64,000 bases of DNA from Saccharolobus shibatae B12 (GTDB taxonomy: Archaea > Thermoproteota > Thermoprotei_A > Sulfolobales > Sulfolobaceae), in assembly GCF_019175345.1 (NCBI RefSeq), contig NZ_CP077717.1:2575644-2639643 (forward strand), given 5' to 3'. Of the stretch, positions 24,030 through 32,937 are shown piece by piece. A program made the position numbers and the translations under genes. Numbering within the stretch: the stretch's first letter is position 1; every line of letters starts with the position of its first letter. The notes under the pieces are model-generated. The model did no database searches and was not told the origin of the DNA. It saw only the letters and a list, made by a program, of their open reading frames with translations.

Positions 24030-24033
<4 letters not shown>

Positions 24034-24428
24034 TCAGCTACCCTAAACTTTATGCCATATTGTATTAAACCATTATATGAATCCGTGTAGACTCTCCTTA
24101 ATGTAGCTTCTACCTTAATTCCTTCTTTTAGTTTGTCTAAATCTGCATCTACTATAGGTGCAACTATTTCTACACCCTCGTCTAATCTAACTAGCCCAAT
24201 AACGCTTGGAAGTCCTTTTTCGTGTCCATCTCTAGATTGATATGAAACAGTATAGGATTCTAAGATTCCCTTACCGCTTATCTCAATCTTCTTAACGTTT
24301 TTACTACCGCATTTAGTACAATACGATGAATAAGGAAAGCTTATATGTCCGCAACTTTCACACTTGCTCGCTGTTAACTTGTACATGAATCTTTTGTTTC
24401 TCCAAACTTGAGGAGGAGCTATTTTCAT
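24030..24428 (-). CDS. DUF35 OB-fold/zinc-ribbon acyl-CoA-binding protein
   Basis: The 132-aa protein has a zinc ribbon [19 protein letters not shown] (about 23-41) followed by an OB-fold ([20 protein letters not shown] onward). In archaea DUF35 proteins bridge acetoacetyl-CoA thiolase and HMG-CoA synthase and pass the intermediate between them. Its place between those genes and HMG-CoA reductase supports that role. It sits 5 nt after the thiolase-like gene. Confidence 0.88.
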
Positions 24429-24433
24429 TTAGA

Positions 24434-25512
24434 TCACCTCGACAAACTAATACCATAACTTACTATACCTAAATCGTCTGAGGAAATTACGAGATAATCA
24501 TCAACATTAGCCTTTTTGCCTTTAAACGAACCAATTAGTTGCATATGAGCCTCAGCGAGTTGATATAAGGCAGTAGCTCCACCAGCATGTCCTCTAGCTT
24601 TAAGCCCTCCACTTAGATTGACATTAACGTTATCTAAGTTATATAGGGACTTACCACTCTCAAATACTCCCGATTCCTCTAACATTAATGCAGCCATAAT
24701 ACTATAGGAATCATGAATATCAATTCCAGTCTTCTCAGTGAGTCTCATACCTAGCTTGTTCCTTAACATTTTTACAGAAGGCAAAGATGGAGAAAACTCA
24801 TACCTAGCTTGTGCGGAAACGATCCGATTAATCTTCACAGAGGACTCAGTCTTGTTGCTTGAAAGTAAGACTATTGCAGCCCCATCTGCTCTAGCGCCAA
24901 CGTCGAATAATCTTACAGGATCTGAGATTATCTGCGAATTAGTTACAGTATTTAAGTCAACCGGGAATCTTAAATATGCGAAAGGATTTTCTGTAGCGTT
25001 TTTGTGCATCTTAATAGCCCAATTTGCAAAATAATTTCCATCAACATTATACTTTTTCATATATTGTCTCATTAATAAGGCAGCTACTGAGTGGGAAGAG
25101 ATGCCATTGTAATACATATACTCATCCAAATTTGTAGCTATTGTATCATAAAGATACTTGGAAGGGTAATCTGATTGCTTTTCAACTCCTATTATTAGAA
25201 TTGAATTTACCATACCACTCTTAATCATTGAATAAGCGGTAAGTAAAGCGGCACCTCCACTGGCATCGGCATTGTCTACCTTAATAGCAGGTACATTAGG
25301 TTTCCCTATCTTTTCCGCAATCTTTGGTGCAATCAAGGATGCGTTATTCAGTTTTTGTGAATAGGCGTTAGCAACTACAATTAAATCAATGTTATTTACA
25401 TCATATTCTCCTTCAAAGTTCTTATAAGCCTCAATCACTAAATCATAAATGTCATACTCGTAATATCTATCAATTGGTATCATTGATGAGGAATTAATGT
25501 AAACCTCTGTCA

Positions 25513-25513
<1 letters not shown>
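24434..25513 (-). CDS. Thiolase-fold protein lacking the catalytic cysteine
   Basis: A 359-aa thiolase homologue between HMG-CoA synthase and the DUF35 gene, the place of acetoacetyl-CoA thiolase in archaeal mevalonate clusters. The fold landmarks are present (ADASGGAALLTAYSMIKSG, GARADGAAIVLLSS, KARGHAGGATALYQLAE). The nucleophile position of the usual CASGG is Asp83 (NADASGG), and the whole protein contains no cysteine. It either works differently or is a structural/scaffolding partner. Start and stop fit tight coupling (1-nt overlap with HMG-CoA synthase). Confidence 0.85.
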
Positions 25514-26571
<1,058 letters not shown>

Positions 26572-26671
26572 CTAACTGCTTTGATCAAATATAAGGTTTT
26601 CGATTTTTGTCTATGAGCTTATAGACAGTTGACGAATGAATTAAAAAACAAATAGAGATTAATTTAAAAAA

Positions 26672-27076
26672 CTATTGTGAACTCCTATCGGCGTAAAACA
26701 TTTGATAACGTTTGGGATTGAGGGCATTTACAATATGAGCAAAAGCAGACTGTGGATCACTATCTTCACCACATGTATAAACATCAAGAGTAGCATAGTT
26801 ATACTCATTCCACGTATGAAGCGCTATATGACTCTCCTCCACTAGGGCTATAACCGAAACCCCTCCTTTTTTCCCACCAAAAGACCAAGCTTTAATTTCC
26901 ACTAGCTTCATATGAGCTATATTTACAGCTTCTAGGACTAGCTTCTCTAGAAACTCCTTATCGTTAAGTCTCTCAGCATCGATGTCATATAGGTTGCCAA
27001 ACACATGTTTTCCTATTATTCTGTCTTCTTTGCCTTCGGGGGAATTATTTTTTTGTAATACCTCTTGTTCTGACAT
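26672..27076 (-). CDS. Pyruvoyl-dependent arginine decarboxylase of AdoMetDC family
   Basis: Makes agmatine for polyamine synthesis. The 134-aa proenzyme has the self-cleavage site [11 protein letters not shown]; Ser82 would become the pyruvoyl group. [15 protein letters not shown] follows. By memory it matches the crenarchaeal enzyme that arose from S-adenosylmethionine decarboxylase and prefers arginine (S. solfataricus SSO0536 type), including the N-terminal extension MSEQEVLQ. The close paralogue AdoMetDC is the alternative. Confidence 0.85.
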
Positions 27077-27187
27077 CTTTCTTTCTTATGCCCCCATCTG
27101 ATTCTCAACAATATGAGAATAATAAGTGTATCTATCCCCATGAACCTTAGGATAAACGTTATAACTAGCTAATAAGTAGTACACACA

Positions 27188-28006
27188 ATGACAAAAAGTA
27201 TCGGGATTGGAACCATTTTGATAATAATAAGTATAATTATAATTGGCTCTGTTGCAACAATATTTTATCTTGAGAATGTAGATGTTAATATTACAGTAAA
27301 TCCATTATATTGGAGAATATATTCAAATAATTACGAAGTGATAGCGTTCTCGATAACCGCCATAAATAACGCTCCATTGACTCAAACACTCAATATAACG
27401 CTATTATCACTTTATCTCGTTCCGGGATCAAATGGAGTATTAAAACCAATAGCCAACTCAACAACAATAACCGTAAAACCACACTCTTCCTCAACAACAA
27501 TAATTTACATAGGATTCTCCTCCCCAACACTACTTCCAGAGATGGAGAAATTTACAGTATTAGTACATGGACTTTACGGCTATTCAAAGCAATTTGGTAA
27601 TGTGAATACGATTTACACTACAGACTTAACGAGAAGTATGGCAGTATTTATGGGAATTAACCAAAACCAATTCCCATTTCTCTCAATAGTTGGAAGCTTT
27701 ACTCCAACTGCGAATTTCAACTACAGTTATAATATAGTATATTATCAATACAATTATACTTCGAATGCTTCATTCCTACTTACAAAGTTCACCATATCAC
27801 CATTAGGCAACCAATACCTTCAGCCAAGGACCTACAACGTGACATTTAGTTACTTAGATCACATAAACTCCTTCTTGATTAATATTCCAAGAGGTACTCC
27901 AGTATATTTCTACTTACCGGTACCCATGGCAGACTTCAATATGACAGTGATTTTACAAGGTCAGGGAGTTAAATATCAAGGTTATTTCACGGTAACCTTG
28001 GGATAG
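27188..28006 (+). CDS. Membrane-anchored extracellular protein, unknown function
   Basis: The 272-aa protein has one N-terminal transmembrane segment (IGTILIIISIIIIGSVATIF, residues 6-25) and then an all-outside domain rich in Thr, Ser, Asn and Tyr with many N-glycosylation sequons. The beta-rich repeats resemble archaeal surface or S-layer-associated proteins. It has no cysteine. It is a lone gene, 43 nt before the tRNA-Met. Not recognised as a named family. Confidence 0.75.
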   Translation: MTKSIGIGTILIIISIIIIGSVATIFYLENVDVNITVNPLYWRIYSNNYEVIAFSITAINNAPLTQTLNITLLSLYLVPGSNGVLKPIANSTTITVKPHSSSTTIIYIGFSSPTLLPEMEKFTVLVHGLYGYSKQFGNVNTIYTTDLTRSMAVFMGINQNQFPFLSIVGSFTPTANFNYSYNIVYYQYNYTSNASFLLTKFTISPLGNQYLQPRTYNVTFSYLDHINSFLINIPRGTPVYFYLPVPMADFNMTVILQGQGVKYQGYFTVTLG

Positions 28007-28049
28007 ATAAGAAAAACTTTTTAGGCAAATGACGAAAGATCTTATAAGT

Positions 28050-28141
28050 GCCGCCGTAGCTCAGCCTGGTCAGAGCGCCGGACTCATACGCGTAATATCT
28101 GGGAAATCCGGTTGTCCGGGGTTCAAATCCCCGCGGCGGCA
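28050..28141 (+). tRNA. tRNA-Met (CAT, elongator type) with a 17-nt intron; integration target
   Basis: Acceptor GCCGCCG pairs with CGGCGGC, discriminator A. The anticodon stem CCGGA/TCCGG encloses loop CTCATA+A, interrupted after position 37 by an intron (28,089-28,105, CGCGTAATATCTGGGAA), the canonical archaeal 37/38 site. The T arm is CGGGG-TTCAAAT-CCCCG. The 3' half (28,106-28,140) is repeated at 32,313-32,347, so this gene served as an attachment site. Confidence 0.93.
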
Positions 28142-28249
28142 CATTTACTAAATCTGTTAACAATTTTTTATATTATTTCCTCGATAAGAATAAGCACCAA
28201 AAAGTAAAGGTTCATTGATAATAATTAATATAATTGTGTGTGTTTAAGC

Positions 28250-28455
28250 TTTTATCTTTCCCCGAGACGATGTTTGTAAGTTTCAATCTTATTCATCAGG
28301 TTGCCTATCAACGTTTTAGTCTGAAAGCTGACACTCTATCGCTTTATAGCCTCCTCAGCTCTTACCAAGTACTCCTTAGCCCTCAAGTAGAGGTCTTTGT
28401 TGTCACAGGCTACAGCATTTTACAAATACATCGCACTAACCATAGATAACTGAAA
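28250..28455 (-). pseudogene. Vestigial 3' copy of the two-TM protein gene at 29,613-30,155
   Basis: Matches by eye about 200 bp of the 3' end of the gene at 29,613-30,155. Shared blocks include TACTCCTTAGCCCT, CTACAGC followed by CAAATACATC, and the region around the stop. Many substitutions and short indels break the frame. It is evidence that a second copy of the bacteriocin-type cassette once stood here. Confidence 0.7.
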
Positions 28456-28525
28456 TGTTGGACATACTCTATGATCCTATCAACATCTTCTTCAGAATCA
28501 GCTTCAGCAACTATCCTCGTAACTC
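28456..28525 (-). pseudogene. Vestigial copy of the 56-aa protein gene at 31,648-31,818
   Basis: Shares about 50 bp with that gene: ATGATC-TATCAA, then TCTTCTTC(A/G)GAATC(A/G)GC and TTCAGCAAC(T/G)ATCCTC. The order beside the preceding remnant differs from the intact cassette, so part of the ancestral copy is deleted. Confidence 0.6.
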
Positions 28526-28615
28526 TTTAAATATCTTATTCGCGTATTAATATTCCTCTCGGTCAATAGTAGGTACTTAGTTAAACCTTTTAAACATTGG
28601 TTTAACTTATATCAT

Positions 28616-28855
28616 ATGGTTTATCAAATAAAGTTAAGGAAAAAAGGTGTGGTCATCTTACCTAAAGACGTTAGGGAAAAACTTGACATAAAGGAAAACG
28701 ATATGTTGCTAGGTGAAATTAAAGGCAGAGAGTTAATTTTACGTCCCTTGAAACCCAAAATAGTAAGAGTTGATCCGAAAGTAGTGGAGCAAGCTCTTGA
28801 GGAAGAGGAGGAGGCTGAAAGGAGAAAAGAAGAGGAAATATTTAATGATAGTTGA
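28616..28855 (+). CDS. vapB: VapB-type antitoxin (AbrB/SpoVT fold)
   Basis: Probable antitoxin of a type II pair. The 79-aa protein has an N-terminal swapped-hairpin DNA-binding motif (IKLRKKGVVILPKDVREKLDIKE, given as IKLRKKGVVILP then KDVREKLDIKE; residues 4-26). A highly acidic C-terminus follows (EEEEEAERRKEEE), which would wrap the toxin. It overlaps vapC by 11 nt. Toxin-antitoxin pairs often stabilise integrated elements. Confidence 0.88.
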   Translation: MVYQIKLRKKGVVILPKDVREKLDIKENDMLLGEIKGRELILRPLKPKIVRVDPKVVEQALEEEEEAERRKEEEIFNDS

Positions 28856-29273
28856 CACTGGAGTTCTAATAGAGTATATTAATGAGGCAGGAAAATATCA
28901 TGAAAAGGTCAGGAAGTTAATTGAAAGTAGTACTTCGCTTTTCGTCACACCCATTACGTTGAGTGAAGTGTTGTACGTAAGTTATAGGGTTTATAGAGAA
29001 GCAGGGTTAAACGATGCTAACGATTACGCTAAGGAATTTGTTGAATGGTTATCAAGTAAACTTAAAGTAACTGAGATTAACCACGAAATAGTGATAAAAG
29101 CGGGAGAAATTAAGAAAAAGTATGGGATAGCTTTACCAGACTGTTATGTAATAGCTACTGCAGATTATTTGAAAGATAAGGCCCTTTTTAAGAAGGAAAA
29201 AGAAATTATACAAGCTCCAGATAGGATTAGAAAGGAACTAGGAGATATTATTACTTTTATTGACGAGATATGA
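28845..29273 (+). CDS. vapC: VapC-type PIN-domain toxin
   Basis: Predicted RNase toxin. I start at the ATG at 28,845 (MIVDTGVLIEYINEAG), which places the first catalytic Asp (VDTG) where PIN domains have it; the frame is open 16 codons further upstream but that is not needed. The other acidic residues are Glu in LSEVLY (~residue 45) and Asp in LPDCYVIATA (~residue 99). 142 aa, normal length. Confidence 0.9.
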   Translation: MIVDTGVLIEYINEAGKYHEKVRKLIESSTSLFVTPITLSEVLYVSYRVYREAGLNDANDYAKEFVEWLSSKLKVTEINHEIVIKAGEIKKKYGIALPDCYVIATADYLKDKALFKKEKEIIQAPDRIRKELGDIITFIDEI

Positions 29274-29612
29274 GAACTAACATTAACGTAAGGGATAGGA
29301 TTCTCTTGCGAAGAAGTCTAAATATACTCTTCTAGTAGTTATTCCAAAAATTATTATACACAACAAATAACGTAATTAGCTAAGGTCGATCCCTCATTAA
29401 GATATTCCATATAAACCCTTGTTCTCATACTCCTTTCTGCTCTCCCACTCCTAGGCGTAATCCCATTAAGTATTATCTTACAAGCTAGTCTGTAATTCTT
29501 GCTTTTCTATGAAAAATTCTGTTAACGAAGTAAATTATATTAATTACGCATTTGACACTCTCTTAAAAGGATTTAATAATAATATCTGAGTAACATCAAT
29601 AAGTTTAAGTCT
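29274..29612. other. Gene-free stretch after vapC
   Basis: No intact ORF. On the minus strand about 29,385-29,500 there is an open piece reading ...ITPRSGRAERSMRTRVYMEYL... which may be the tail of a decayed gene, perhaps a transposase; I cannot name it. Confidence 0.35.
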
Positions 29613-30155
29613 TTATCTCTCTCCGAAACGGTACTTGTAAGTCTCAATTTTACTCCTTAAGTTATCAACGAGTGCCTTAGTTTCAAAGCTTACACTCTTT
29701 CCTTGCATTGCCTGCTCAGCCCTTGATAAGTACTCCTTAGCCCTGAAATAAAGATCCTTGTTATCATAAGCTACAGCGTTCTGCAAATACATCATGCCAA
29801 GCATAGCTAACCGCTTAATATACTCCTCATCTTTAGCAAACCTGATATTAACCTCAAAGCTCTTTATGTATTTTTCATCAATCGGCTGGCCGCTATCTGG
29901 TAAGATTGTAATTGATTGCCTCCTCATAAAGGGAGTGATAAGATTGCTACTCTGAAGATATTTCCTAAAATATGCTATTGAAGTTACAATTACTATTATT
30001 GGAATTATTGTGCTAAGGGTATTAGCTAGCGTTACATTGTGTAAGAAATAGTAAGGGATCGAAAACGACAGTACAGTCGCTATTGCTGTAGGAAAACCTA
30101 TAAACAGCAATGCTAAACCAAGCCATTTCAAAAAGGATAACTTCTTCCCCTCCAT
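29613..30155 (-). CDS. Two-TM protein beside the bacteriocin precursor (candidate immunity protein)
   Basis: The 180-aa protein has two N-terminal transmembrane helices (about 10-33 and 44-62), then a cytoplasmic helical domain with Arg/Lys/Glu-rich amphipathic helices (AYDNKDLYFRAKEYLSRAEQ, about 130-149) that look like a TPR-like hairpin. It lies 45 nt downstream of the cysteine-rich precursor on the same strand. By analogy with small membrane proteins beside bacteriocins it could give immunity or help export; that is inference. A decayed second copy lies at 28,250-28,455. Confidence 0.65.
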   Translation of the reverse strand: MEGKKLSFLKWLGLALLFIGFPTAIATVLSFSIPYYFLHNVTLANTLSTIIPIIVIVTSIAYFRKYLQSSNLITPFMRRQSITILPDSGQPIDEKYIKSFEVNIRFAKDEEYIKRLAMLGMMYLQNAVAYDNKDLYFRAKEYLSRAEQAMQGKSVSFETKALVDNLRSKIETYKYRFGER

Positions 30156-30200
30156 AATTCTTCCCTTAGTTAAATTTATTTATAAAGTTTTAGAATTCCA

Positions 30201-30860
30201 TTAACAACATAGACCAGCTTTCTGACATAGATATTCTCCACCTAGCCCGCAAGCAGTTGCTACTCCTAATGAGATAATTAATTGGAGCAATTCATCACAA
30301 GAAGGTACGCATATCACTACACATACACCGTAGATGATAGGATCTTCAATAAATATTAGACAAACCCCACTACAAGCTTCATCGCATGCTACGCTTTCAG
30401 CGACGCCTTCAGCCAGCAATCCGCATAGTACCGAAACTATTGCTTTACATATTTCACATTCTATCGGATTCGGGTCTTTTCCTTCTTCACTTTTTTGTTG
30501 TAAAGGGTAAGGTTGGTATAGTTTGTCTGGTATTAGTACTTCCTTATTCTCTATCCTCTTAGTCTTGGTTCCACAACCAGACACTCCTTCCTTAATCAAA
30601 ACCCTATGCTTGTCTCCTTCCCTTCCTAAATACTTCGCTTTAAAACTTCTGAGTATACTCTGAGAACCGTAATTTATCCTATAAGTTATCTCGTGGTCAC
30701 CGAAAGGATCACCCTCTATCAACTGACTCCATTGAATTATCTTTGACGGTTGTCCTTCATACTCTATTAATGTCACTCCTTGTCTAAAAATTCCTTTATC
30801 ATCTTTCTTCTCTTCATAATGCAACAATTTAATACTCTTAGGCTTTAAACTCTGAGGCAT
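30201..30860 (-). CDS. Halocin-C8-like cysteine-rich bacteriocin precursor
   Basis: The 219-aa protein is in two parts. Residues 1-130 form a charged leader-like or immunity-like domain with one cysteine (96). Residues 135-219 are hydrophobic and hold 13 cysteines (135, 138, 146, 159, 163, 167, 180, 184, 188, 204, 212, 218, 219), ending YLCQKAGLCC. Halocin C8 ends with the very similar pattern of Cys and AGLC and has a disulfide-rich ~76-aa core. There is no Tat or Sec signal peptide. Likely an antimicrobial peptide released by proteolysis near residue 130. Inferred from pattern, no search. Confidence 0.75.
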   Translation of the reverse strand: MPQSLKPKSIKLLHYEEKKDDKGIFRQGVTLIEYEGQPSKIIQWSQLIEGDPFGDHEITYRINYGSQSILRSFKAKYLGREGDKHRVLIKEGVSGCGTKTKRIENKEVLIPDKLYQPYPLQQKSEEGKDPNPIECEICKAIVSVLCGLLAEGVAESVACDEACSGVCLIFIEDPIIYGVCVVICVPSCDELLQLIISLGVATACGLGGEYLCQKAGLCC

Positions 30861-31215
30861 ATGATTATTGAGAACTTAAAAAAAAGTTAACTATAATGGA
30901 ATACCTTAACACTATTCATCACTTATTTTTATTCTAACCTAACTAGGTTATAGTTTGAAAGAATAGCCCAATTCCTTTATTTAAAACTATTTAAAACTAG
31001 ACGCAATAGAAGTCCTTAACTCTGCGTAGAGATGCTAACAGCCTTAACAGATACCGAAGATATGAATAAGAGGGCTAAAGAGGATAAAGCTATGTTCAAA
31101 TACCGTAGTTTCATCAAAAAAATTAATTAGTGTTGAGTATAAAGACAAAATCTCCACGTAAGAAGATAATGCATAGAACTCTTTGTACATTTAAAGAAAA
31201 TTTGTAAATATTTAG
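30861..31215. other. Gap with the putative bacteriocin promoter and an inverted repeat
   Basis: T-rich TATA-like sequence (about 30,870-30,885, minus strand) lies at leaderless distance from the ATG at 30,860. TAACCT-AACT-AGGTTA (30,935-30,950) is a perfect inverted repeat 75 bp upstream and could be an operator. A 32-codon plus-strand ORF at 31,033 is probably meaningless. Confidence 0.45.
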
Positions 31216-31648
31216 TTAAAGATCGTTAGCCTTAATAATTAGTCTAACGTTTCTGTCGAAGCATATCATTATTCTTGAGAAGAAATCTTCCCTGCCTAAA
31301 ATTAGGCTGGGATATATACCCTCACCTAAGTTTACGAAGTCTAAAGATGTCACGGGTATCTGTAATGTCTCATTAAGTTCCACGAAATGAAATTTTATGT
31401 TATACCTTTCTTTTGTAGTGAGCAGATTAGAAATTATAACTTTATCGACTAAACGGTTTTTTTAACGAGAATTCATCAAAACACTTTAAGAACGTATCAT
31501 TTCTAATGACAGAAAACCTGCTTCCAGTATCTGGAAGGGCTTAAACTAAATACTCGCTACCTAGTTTTGGACACTCCATTTCCACTTTAAGTAAAGGTAA
31601 ATACGTATTATTAACCTTGACAAAAGGTACTTCTATCTCGCGAGACAT
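31216..31648 (-). pseudogene. Broken retropepsin-like aspartic protease gene
   Basis: From ATG 31,648 the frame reads MSREIEVPFVKVNNTYLPLL... and meets an in-frame TAA just before ALPDTGSRFSV, which holds the catalytic DTGS motif. It then needs a frame change in a run of A (AAAAAA) before continuing KNRLVDKVIISNLL... and EGIYPSLILGREDFFSR... to a TAA at 31,216. With both lesions repaired it would be about 140 aa, retropepsin size, with the late ILGRDxF-like hydrophobic-hydrophobic-Gly motif. Its ATG overlaps the stop of the 56-aa gene (TAATG). It may have been the maturation protease of the neighbouring precursor. Confidence 0.7.
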
Positions 31649-31818
31649 TATTGACTCTCTACATATTTGATGGAGACTAAAATATCGTAAGTCCCTTTCT
31701 TATAACCCTTCTTCTCCATGATCTTATCAATCTCCTCTTCGGAATCGGCTTCAGCAACGATCCTCCTATCGTAATCTATCGCGTAATATTTCCTCATAAC
31801 CTTGATGGGAGTAGTCAT
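31648..31818 (-). CDS. Small 56-aa protein, first gene of the cassette
   Basis: Reads MTTPIKVMRKYYAIDYDRRI and continues with an acidic helix (ADSEEEIDKIMEKKG). It has a compact beta-alpha-beta look. Its stop overlaps the start of the aspartic protease pseudogene by one base, so the two were a coupled pair. A decayed copy of part of it lies at 28,456-28,525. Function unknown; an accessory or adaptor to the protease is a guess. Confidence 0.6.
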   Translation of the reverse strand: MTTPIKVMRKYYAIDYDRRIVAEADSEEEIDKIMEKKGYKKGTYDILVSIKYVESQ

Positions 31819-32312
31819 ATTCTCAATTTAAATATGAACTTGCAGAACTATATCTTTGTCTGTTATGCTCTATTAACGAATTTTTGAACTAGAAATGTTA
31901 GTGTGCTTGGTTGTTTAGTATTTAAAAGCTTAGAATGTCTCTTCACTCAGAAAAAGAGGAGAAAAATAAGTGTTAGGAGACAATAATAACAATATCAGCT
32001 GCAGAAGTTAATGTATATTGGTTATTTGGTCTAAAAAGCTCGAATATGACAAAAATCTATTTTTAACAACATTTTCAAAAATCGAAAGGGAATAATATTC
32101 ACGTTATAGATAAAATATTATGGCAAGAAGTTCAAGATTTATACACTAGAATAGAAGAGAATGACAAAGCAACTGAGGTGTTTAAGGGTTTAACGTCTCA
32201 TACGATGTAGATTCTTTCATCTAATACTTAATCTAAATTATATTATTAGAATGAAAATTAACCCTTTAACACAAAGGTGTTAAATCAAGCCTATTAATTT
32301 AACGTTTTTGAC
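31819..32312. other. Gene-poor stretch up to the right attachment repeat
   Basis: Contains the likely promoter of the minus-strand cassette. A plus-strand open stretch at about 32,098-32,210 (VIDKILWQEVQDLYTRIEE...) ends at a TAG and has no start; it may be the tail of a lost gene. The last ~45 bp hold TTAAAT/TTTAAC motifs shared with the decayed attachment site at 36,240. Confidence 0.45.
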
Positions 32313-32347
32313 ATCCGGTCGTCCGGGGTTCAAATCCCCGCGGCGGC
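32313..32347 (+). repeat. attR copy of the tRNA-Met 3' end
   Basis: Identical to 28,106-28,140 except one T-to-C change in the T-stem side of the variable region. It contains the whole T arm and the 3' acceptor strand but no 5' half, so it is not a tRNA gene. Confidence 0.9.
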
Positions 32348-32765
32348 TCTAATTAAATTAGGTCATCTACCTTAACTTTTCCCTAATTACAAAATTTTCA
32401 AAATTATAGATAATTACTCTTTGAGATTATTTCTGCAAAATGAATTTAGAGTCTACGGAGATTAGCAAAGTATATTATACTTTATGAGATTTTAAAGGAC
32501 AAGGTCTTCTAAACGTATGAAAGGTTTCCGTGTAATTTGAAGGCTTATTGTTTCCCTTTAAACTGCGACCGACTATAATGGGTTTATATTCATCCGATAT
32601 TTTGTTTTGATTATTTTTTAAAAAGTTTTCAAAGTCTCCTTAAACTGCAAGGATTTTCCTATAAATGCTATTTTGTTTTGAGTATCACCGACCTAGATTG
32701 TATTAAAAAAATTTTCATGAGTATCGAGAGTTAAAAAAGCTGTTCAAAACATTTATATCATAGGG
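32348..32765. other. Gene-free AT-rich stretch before the 44-aa peptide
   Basis: No ORF of note. TTAAAAAAG (32,731-32,739) is about 30 nt before the GTG at 32,766 and could be its TATA box. GTTTTGATT/TTTTGTTTTGAG repeats are present but weak. Confidence 0.4.
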
Positions 32766-32900
32766 GTGAAAACATTGGAAAGAGAAGTAAGTAAAGAATA
32801 CATTATAAAAAAGTTTGAAACCGAAATAGCAATGCAACGAAGAAAATATATGATGTACTATACAACTAAACCACCTTCATACTACATGGTTTCTTGGTAA
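32766..32900 (+). CDS. Short peptide, candidate precursor of a modified peptide (RiPP)
   Basis: 44 aa from GTG 32,766 (or from TTG 32,775). Residues 1-26 form a charged helical leader-like part (MKTLEREVSKEYIIKKFETE). The last 16 residues are aromatic and polar: KYMMYYTTKPPSYYMVSW, with five Tyr and a terminal Trp. It stops 37 nt before the radical SAM frame opens, and an exporter follows. That order (peptide, SPASM radical SAM, transporter) is typical of peptide-modification loci. There is no cysteine, so a thioether core is unlikely; Tyr/Trp crosslinks or tyramine-type products are possible. Inference from context. Confidence 0.6.
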   Translation: MKTLEREVSKEYIIKKFETEIAMQRRKYMMYYTTKPPSYYMVSW

Positions 32901-32937
32901 TCTTGTAATATATTCTAAGATAGTGAGGGTGAAATAG

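Larger units (their letters stand above)
28142..28615. other. Gene-free stretch with vestigial copies of two local genes
   Basis: It contains the two remnants described separately (28,250-28,525). The rest is AT-rich with no ORF. The right end holds the vapBC promoter: AT-rich bases near 28,590-28,610 and TTTAACTTAT just before the ATG at 28,616. Confidence 0.5.
28106..32347. mobile_element. Decayed integrated element I at tRNA-Met
   Basis: Bounded by direct repeats of the tRNA 3' end: 28,106-28,140 and 32,313-32,347, 34 of 35 bases identical. Between them are vapBC, a bacteriocin-type cassette, pseudogenes and long gene-poor stretches. No integrase gene or fragment is recognisable, so the element is either a remnant or was mobilised by an enzyme in trans. 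A ~45-bp AT-rich block with TTAAAT/TTAAC motifs just inside the right repeat may be integrase arm sites. Confidence 0.75.

Noticed and set aside
28234-28449. 71-codon plus-strand ORF
   Set aside because: It is antisense to the vestigial copy of the two-TM gene and shows no protein-like features of its own.
32313-32347. A second tRNA-Met gene
   Set aside because: Only the T arm and 3' acceptor strand are present; the 5' half and anticodon are missing, so it is an att copy.
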